A stretch of DNA of 64,000 bases from the NCBI GenBank assembly GCA_030998015.1, contig JARWMV010000247.1, positions 988,046 to 1,052,045 on the forward strand, in the 5' to 3' direction. The position numbers and the translations under genes are program-made. The DNA comes from Ceratorhiza oryzae-sativae. Taxonomy: Eukaryota; Basidiomycota; Agaricomycetes; Cantharellales; Ceratobasidiaceae. This document shows, piece after piece, positions 57,301-64,000 of the stretch; within the stretch, counting starts at the first letter, position 1, and every line of letters begins with the position of its first letter. Below the pieces are notes generated by a model, which saw only the letters and a list, made by a program, of their open reading frames with translations, had not been told where the DNA came from and made no database searches.

Positions 57301-60300
57301 ATGGTACTGAAGGTAAGCGTCCATTCAGTAAATATGTATTGAGGCTTCACTCGGAGAGTCCGGGGTCGTGCCTCTTCTAGGCCAAGGTTTTCTTGGAGAA
57401 TCGTCGCTGCCGGGAATCCTGTCAGACAAACCAACGAGAAACTACACTTGCCCTGACGTGATGTCTAACGAGAGTCGATCGTGCGGGACCCCCGCTATCT
57501 TCGGTATGTTCAATCGGGCCCAGATGGGGCAAGGCACCCTCTCTGGCTTTAATGAAGAACACAGGCCGTGCAGTGATAGTTCGTTGATGTTTGTCGCCGA
57601 TCAACAAACGGCTGTGTATAATCTCAGCACTGGTAGTTCGGAATAACGCATCGATGATGCTACCCTCAGGATATTGAATGTCAAGTTATCCGAGGTACAA
57701 GGGAGACGCTCGCTAATACCCGGGCGAACGAGTGCAACCGGCTATGCATTTAATTGAACACCTACGACGGCATCGACCTCACACCAAGTGTGGCACGAGC
57801 CGCATATTTTCGATTCGGATAGGATATCTAGTTATTTTACACTAGGAAGCTACTGGGCGCTTGTAGTCAAGGGAGTCGTGGTAAAATATGGTAAAATATG
57901 ATATTCCCGTCAGGCTGGAAAGGCTATCACTCAGGTCCATTTTCGCTGCCAATAGATTAGAATCAACGTGAAGGTAAGCGACCCCTCACACACAAACTTG
58001 ACCTTCGCACCCTCCAGCGAAACGGCTATCCTAATAATAACCGGCGGCTTGGTGAAAGATGTGATGGCCCAGCTCCCCCGTATAGTCATGGGTACTATAC
58101 ATTCCATGAAGGTCGAACCTGCTTGACCCATAGATATGTGGTCCTTGCAAAGCGCAAGTCAAACCGACCCTGGCATGCATTCAAATCGGGTCGAACATCT
58201 GCTGCGCCAGGAAACTGCGTGTAATTGAATTAGGTTAAGCCCTCGTAGCGAGCGGCTGAAGTTGATCCTTTCTGTGTGACAATGACACCAATCGCCGTCA
58301 AACGATTCAGCCTTCGTCGTTGACCAAATCCCATCGAGCCTGGGGTTGAACTAGTCTATATATGCTCGTGTCTCTCAGAAGCATAGGAAGAGGCTAGAAA
58401 GATGGAGTTTGAAGAAAAACGGTTCACTAATCCGATGATAACACTAATTATTATCCGAGGCTTCTAGAAGCGACGATATCAAAAAGGTGTTCGTAGCGAC
58501 CGGTCAGGGATTCCCGCAACAATATGTAATCTGCGAACGAAGCTCCCAGGCAACGAAATCGTATGAGCCCAGATTCCCGGTAACTGATACATTGAACAAT
58601 GAATTAGGTGGAGCATACACTACGTCTTTGACTTGATGTAAATATATACCCCATACAAACACTCATGAACCACACATAACGTGAATAGAACGATCGGTTA
58701 TGCGACTTGTAGGCAATTTGTAGGGTTAGCATGTCAGTGTCCACAGCAATGTCCAAGACAATCGCGAGGCGTGGGCATGCTCACACGAATGGCATAGCCA
58801 CGCGCTCCTTCCCTCTTAACTATCACACGGACTCTGTCCCTAGATAACTTAGAAAGCGACCCCTTATGGTGTCTCATGTATATAAAAGACTCACATGTAA
58901 TCTAATACATCTACATTGCTCTCGAACACGAGCACTTGGCAAGTCACCCGCTTTCTCCTAAGCCTCGATATTGCCTCTCGCCTCGTCTTCGACAGCTCGA
59001 GTCTACGACCCTCACAACCATGTTAGCATATATTCACTTTACACGTATGAGCGTGCTTTAAACTTTCGCTCGCCAACTAAGGTCGATGCTCAAACTGACT
59101 ATAGCTTGAACGTTAACCTATGCCATTTAATTGCGGGAGCTTCCCGTACCTTGCCCCGGTCAATTGTGGTTGCAAAGAGCGGGATACCATAGATACATAC
59201 AAATCTTCCAACCAGTGACCATCTTATCTCCACCCTCGGACTATCTTTTTGTACGCACTCCAACCGTCTTGGACTCGCAGTCATTGTGTTGTGTGAGGGA
59301 ATGGTAATCAGACGAGGCAGGGTCAGTGCGAGGGGCCCAATTCCAACAGGCAAGATCGGTGCATGTGCGGGATTTCTGAAGTGGAATTGAGCATGAACAG
59401 CACCGTGCGATACGATATAATTTCGCTTGGTACTTGTTGATGAGCCCTGAGTGAGCATCTGCTCTGCAACTAACTGCTGGTGTTCGGGGGATTTTCAGCA
59501 GTTTGCCGACGCTGAGCTTGAAGTCTTCATCGTACATTTTCCCCTGGAGGAAATGGATAAAACAAAAATGACTTAAACTATAAAGTGTGACTATGGTGTT
59601 GCTTACCAGCGTTGGCGACTTCAAACCTGGATCTGGCAAAGATTTACTACCCAAGTTTTGCCGTGCTTGAGGATGTGGCGATACCAAACAAGCCATGAAG
59701 CCGCGTTTTGATCATATCGATCAAAGCAGCAATTAGTAACTGGAACTCGGCTGCGTTCTTTGCACGGGGATGCACTAGGCTCTGATTAACGCCTTTTCAA
59801 ACAGCGGATGTGACCCCGCAGCCTGGTGTCGTTGAGGTACTTCTAGTAGGTCTATGGGCTGGACTGAAGTTTTTCCTCGCCAGGGCAATGGCGCAATCAA
59901 AGATCAAGGATCGCGTCATGACGAGAATAGAAGGCTCATTAAGCTAGCCCTGTAAGTTGCAGTAAGCATAAACAAAGCAGTGAGTGCCAGGGGGAGGTCA
60001 TTGTATGCGCCTTTGAGCAATCACCCGCTTCTCAATGCTTTACGTTGCAAGAAGCCAGAATTTTGTGACAGCTGTAGGTTCGATGGGACATGGATTTGGT
60101 AGCCATCACTATGATAGGATTCGTCATATCACTTCGGGCGAGCAGCATTAGGAAATTTTGCCCGATGAAGGGGCACCAGGCATGTCATAGCTTTGCATTA
60201 TTGAATATGGAAGGAAGCCTGAAGGCTTGACATCGTATGGAGGTAGGAGAAAAGGACAAGTTTTGATACAGGGTGCTATGACCGAGCAAACAAGTGAGGT

Positions 60301-60777
60301 CAATTGTAACAAAGGCAGTGCCTAGTAGAGCTCGCGGCATGTTAAATATACCAAGGGGTGAGCGGGAGCCCAAGGTCGTGCCTCGAACATAAATATGTGG
60401 ACATGGATACTCAAAGTATAGGGCCAGGTCGGACGACCAGCAACTCGCTCCGCGACCCAATTCTCTCACGCGGAGATAAAACGTAGATATAAAATATCAG
60501 CCACTAGCTGGGTTTAACGTCGACATGGCACAGAAATATACTCTGGCATGGATGTCTTGTACGATAGATTTAGAATCGTTATGTGGGTTTGCGCATATAC
60601 TCACATTTCCAAGTGGATCGGCTTGGCGGGCGTCACCCAATTGTGCTATCAGGAGAGTGTGGGTTGAGGAATGATAGCGATATAATATTAAATAATGCCA
60701 AGCAAGTTGGATACAGTGCTCGTGCACAAGCGCAACAACCGCTGCATATGGTATTGTGCCAACTCCCCTTTTACGAG
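54368..60777. other. 6.4-kb gene-poor region
   Basis: I see no gene with a recognisable domain or joined exons. Longer open frames exist, none with clear family or start context: 55401-55883 minus, 56746-57066 plus, 57368-57646 plus and 59241-59696 minus. A direct repeat GGTAAAATATGGTAAAATATG lies at about 57882-57902. The region may be repeat-derived, but I cannot name an element. Confidence 0.45.
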
Positions 60778-63031
60778 CTAATCATCACTTTTGTTCCCAG
60801 GTATCTTGTGGTCGGGTACTGGAGCGTCGGTGGGGTTTTCCTTGTCAATGCAAATTCCGACGAAGCTCGGGAACCTGTAATATTCAAGTTAATGGACTTG
60901 AATGATGGTTTGCAGAATTGAGACTTGCCTTGGGACGCCATCGCGAGTCAACTCCTGGAATCGATATGTAATTATTTCCCCAATTTTGGGTGGGGTGCGG
61001 CGTTGTTTGTCACTCAGTCCAGTACCAACGCTGAATTTCTGATAGCCGTGTTAGCCCTGTTGGTGCGCTCAGAACTGACGTATCCGCCAACCTTTCCTGA
61101 TGCCATGACGCACTTCAGTGCGCCGGTTGAGCCCTTGTGTTTGCCCTTTCCAGGTTCGTAGCCAATTACCTTGGCTTCAGCATCATAAAACGTCTGAAAT
61201 ACAACATGTGTTGTTTCGATAAGGCTCTTCAGAGAAGACAATAAAGGTAGCACACCTTGACTTTTAGCAGCGTCGAAGATCGTTTGCCTTCATAGGGACT
61301 CCCGGGCTGACGCATCATCACACCCTCTCCTCCCTGACGCTCGACATCCTTCAGCGTCTCGAGTAAATGCTCGTGAGATTGACACATAGTATGTTCTATC
61401 ACGTTGACCTGTGGGATATTCGCTAGAGTTTTCTTCAGGTAAGCGATGCGGTCCTCGAAAGGCTCTGAACCGCGTGAAGGGACATCGAAAACCTGCATGA
61501 CAGGGTGTTGAGTAGGACGCCATTGGGGTGGGGCTATAACAAACCTGAAATGTGATTTTCTGCCAGTGAGGAGAATTGATAGTTTTGACTACAGAGACCG
61601 TGTCTTGGAATTTACCCCGCCCTCCGAAAAGCTGGGCAACGGCGGCATGAGTGAGTTCAAGGTGTAGTCAACGAGGCTTCTCACCTCTCCATCCAAGGTT
61701 ATATCGTTTGGGAGCCCTGTTAAACTAATTTGAGACTAATGAGACTCTTGGGATTTTGTCAAGACCTACGTTCGATGAATTCTTTAGGAGGTGTAAATGC
61801 GTTGCCCAAACGGCTCCACATTGTTTTGCCATCGTAATAAACCCTAAACGTAATGGCACATCTAATTCGTGCATTAGAGGCCGAGCAGAACTGAATCGCT
61901 TACCGAACACCATCTAACTTTTCACTCATCCACCAGCCTGTGGGATCTGAGCCCGTTGTCAAATCCCACTTCACCGCAAGCAGCAACTTGGGTTCGACCT
62001 TTGCTCCGCTGACACCTCCGCTATTCTCCCCATTATCCTTCTTCTGCCGCTTGGATGCTCGAGCCTCTTTATCATTTGAAGACGAAGAGGGAGTATCACC
62101 ATATGGATTCTTGAGCTTGAGGCGAGCCTCCTCGTATGCTTCTCCGAGCAAGGCCTTGAGGTGTTTGCATGTGCGAGCATTGGTGGGGGAACGACTTTGA
62201 TTGCGCCAGGCTGGACAAGTGCAATAGTAGTGATCCCAGGTACGCTTGATTTTGTATACCGAGGAGCTGTGGCCGAATTAAGAATTCAGATATGGCCGAG
62301 TGTTGGTAATTGGCAACATACCTTGTCTGACTCTTGGCCTCCTGCTCCTCGCCATCCTTCAGGTACGTTTTGGGTTTGACGCCGTTGATCTTCGCTAGCT
62401 CATCGTCTATTGGAGCTTGAATCTCTTGCTGGGCAGGGTTTGCCCCTTTATCGCCGTTCAAGGAGCTCGCCGGCTTGTCCTTTTCTTCTTCTTCTTGATC
62501 GCCCTCCGACGCCTTGCGCTTCCTCGATCTAGTGGTGCGCGGTTGAGGCTTTGATAACGTCGATGGTTTGTCCTTCGAGTTCGCTGCTTTATCGGTTGGT
62601 TTGGCAACGGTAGTGGAAGTGCGTGCCAGCTCGTATGCTTCCCCGAGTAGTTCCTTTAGGTGTTTGCAAGTGCGGGCCTCGACTTTGACGCGACTCTGTA
62701 ATTGAGCCCGATGAGTCAACCCGGGTGCAACATACGGCAAGTACACTCACTTGGTTGCGCCACGCGGGACCTGAGAAATGGGATATCTACCATTAGTGAC
62801 GTTGTTGCGGATCGAGAATAGCATTACGGCATACACGAGCAATAATAGTGGTCTGCGGTTCTCTTGACTGTATACTTTGACGAGCTATGCCAAGGTTTAG
62901 AGGCTGAACAACACTGACCAATAAATAGCCGCTTCTTACCGAGTTTTCGAACCCATTTCAACTGTTTCGCCGTCCTTGAGCAGACGGCTGGGTTTTTCGC
63001 CGCTCGGGAGTTCTGCTAGGGGGTCCGACAT
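60778..63031 (-). CDS. ATP-dependent DNA ligase with two SWIM zinc fingers (545 aa, 12 exons)
   Basis: It probably seals nicks in DNA. The exons are 63031-62940, 62884-62835, 62770-62751, 62695-62322, 62266-61904, 61843-61770, 61716-61685, 61631-61545, 61492-61256, 61193-61092, 61038-60929 and 60874-60778. All phases fit, for 546 codons. Two near-identical SWIM fingers come first: residues about 43-65 (DHYYCSCPAWRNQ...ARTCKHLKELLGEAYE) and about 190-215 (DHYYCTCPAWRNQ...ARTCKHLKALLGEAYE), each C-x-C...C-x-H. A Lys/Ser-rich spacer separates them. The ligase core follows: SEKLDGVR (motif I, with the Lys that is adenylated, near residue 294), TLDGEL, GGEGVMMRQPGSPYEGKR (motif IV) and LLKVK (motif V), then an OB-fold-like end (IITYRFQELTRDGVPRFPSF). 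This is the compact phage/bacterial-LigB-like size rather than nuclear Lig1 or Lig4. The last intron has a GC donor (AG|GCAAGT). Confidence 0.9.
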
Positions 63032-64000
63032 AGGTGGTGGTGGCAGTCGAGAAAGAGCCAAGGAGGTTTGTGCTCGGGCAATCAGGCCGTATTTGCATGT
63101 CACCGCGTGTTGTCACGTGAACTGACTGACTCTTTTTGTGGCATACATATTTTGAGGCCAACAAACAACCAACCGGCCTGCTAAGGACAGAGCACGTTCA
63201 CGAGGAAATAAAACCACAAACTAAAATAAATATCAGAGCGACTAGGAGGGAAGCGAGAAGCGCCAGAACTCTTGGGGGGATCGGTTCACGTGAACTGACT
63301 GGACAAACCAAGTTGGGCTGCGGCACGAAAAGGGTCCTGGTGTATCTACTGCCGAGGCTTTCTGCGCTACCAAAACTGAACAATACGTTTGAAAAATGTT
63401 CGCCTGGGCAGTGTACAAAGTATGAAACCTCCAGTAGATGTGGAAGAGGTGGTCAAATGTCAGAGAATTGTCGTACATGAGATATGTCCCTCTTCTCGCC
63501 GCACCCGAGTGTCTTCTTTGAAGACAATAAGGGATACGGCTCACGGGGCACGTTTCGAAGCAGAGCCACTGTAATCGACTGTTCCAACTGACACGTCTGG
63601 TGCTATTTTTGTTTTGTCGAAACGAACCCCGCTTTGTTCCGCTTTAGGTGTTTCGACTCGCACTAAATTTACGTGACTGCCGTGTGCTACCGATCCCGGT
63701 GGGCACCATCGCGATCTCCTACGAAGTTAGTTCAGATAGAGAGATACGTACTGGACGCATTCAACATCGCCGTCCCCGTGCGTCGAACAACTGGTGGGAC
63801 CTGGATGGGTCGATTTTATTCAATGGTGCGTAAACATGACCCTACATTCCCAAACCCGAATTGCCGAGCCCTTTGAAAGAGCGGCATATTTCCGCTGTAA
63901 TTCCCGCTTGGTTCGGCAGGTGTGAGCACAAGATTTAACCATCAACTTGCCTGGCCGATTGCGCATATGACCCGCTGTGGACCCATAATGTCCTAGCAAT
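63032..64000. other. Right edge, no confident gene
   Basis: The left end is the promoter of the ligase gene. A plus-strand frame at 63673-63876 contains VQIERYVLDAFNIAVPVRRT and may be an exon of a gene continuing outside the window, but I cannot identify it. Confidence 0.35.

Noticed and set aside
1..64000. CRISPR arrays, operons, rRNA genes or prokaryotic ribosome sites
   Set aside because: None seen. The intron-rich genes show this is nuclear fungal DNA.

Overview
This is eukaryotic nuclear DNA from a filamentous fungus, most likely a basidiomycete of the Agaricomycetes. Genes are split by many short introns (mostly 45-60 nt) with GTRNGT-like donors and CTNAY branch points. Gene families typical of basidiomycetes are present: a macrophage-activating-glycoprotein-like secreted protein, a cysteine-bearing F-box family protein, a CE4 deacetylase with very dense introns, and a Tc1 element carrying a hAT-like insert. 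A Rhizoctonia/Ceratobasidium-type genome is my best guess, made from family resemblance only. All exon joins below were built by hand from splice signals, reading-frame phase and family resemblance.

Layout. 1-5.7 kb: one unrecognised three-exon gene, then a C2H2 zinc-finger factor (A). 6.2-8 kb: the decayed remains of a copper-type P-ATPase. 8.3-18.3 kb: three more C2H2 factors (B, C, D), all on the minus strand like A. The four share a pair of C-terminal fingers split by an intron at the same place and phase in the linker; D carries a one-base frameshift. 18.3-21.4 kb: no gene seen. 21.4-26.9 kb: a tandem family of small secreted proteins, with two intact seven-exon copies flanking one decayed copy. 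27.7-36.2 kb: a conserved housekeeping block with an RRM protein of RBM18 type, an intron-containing tRNA-Tyr, Rab7/Ypt7, Mo25/Hym1 (with two one-base gaps), a chitin deacetylase in 14 exons, and a synaptobrevin whose start codon is split by an intron. 37.4-40.3 kb: an F-box protein. 41.2-49.4 kb: a fungal-specific transcription factor and a truncated tandem copy of it. That copy is broken by a 3.06-kb Tc1/mariner element, itself broken by a 1.44-kb hAT-like non-autonomous element. 51.3-54.4 kb: a divergent pair of secreted, probably GPI-anchored proteins (macrophage-activating-glycoprotein-like and ThuA-like). 54.4-60.8 kb: gene-poor. 60.8-63.0 kb: an ATP-dependent DNA ligase with two SWIM zinc fingers at its N-terminus.

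Themes. The window mixes conserved trafficking and morphogenesis genes (Ypt7, synaptobrevin, Hym1) with expanding and decaying families: zinc-finger factors, secreted proteins, transcription factors and transposons. Six of about 90 introns that I could place begin with GC rather than GT, all with the same GCAAGT donor. Two genes have their first intron inside, or directly after, the start codon.
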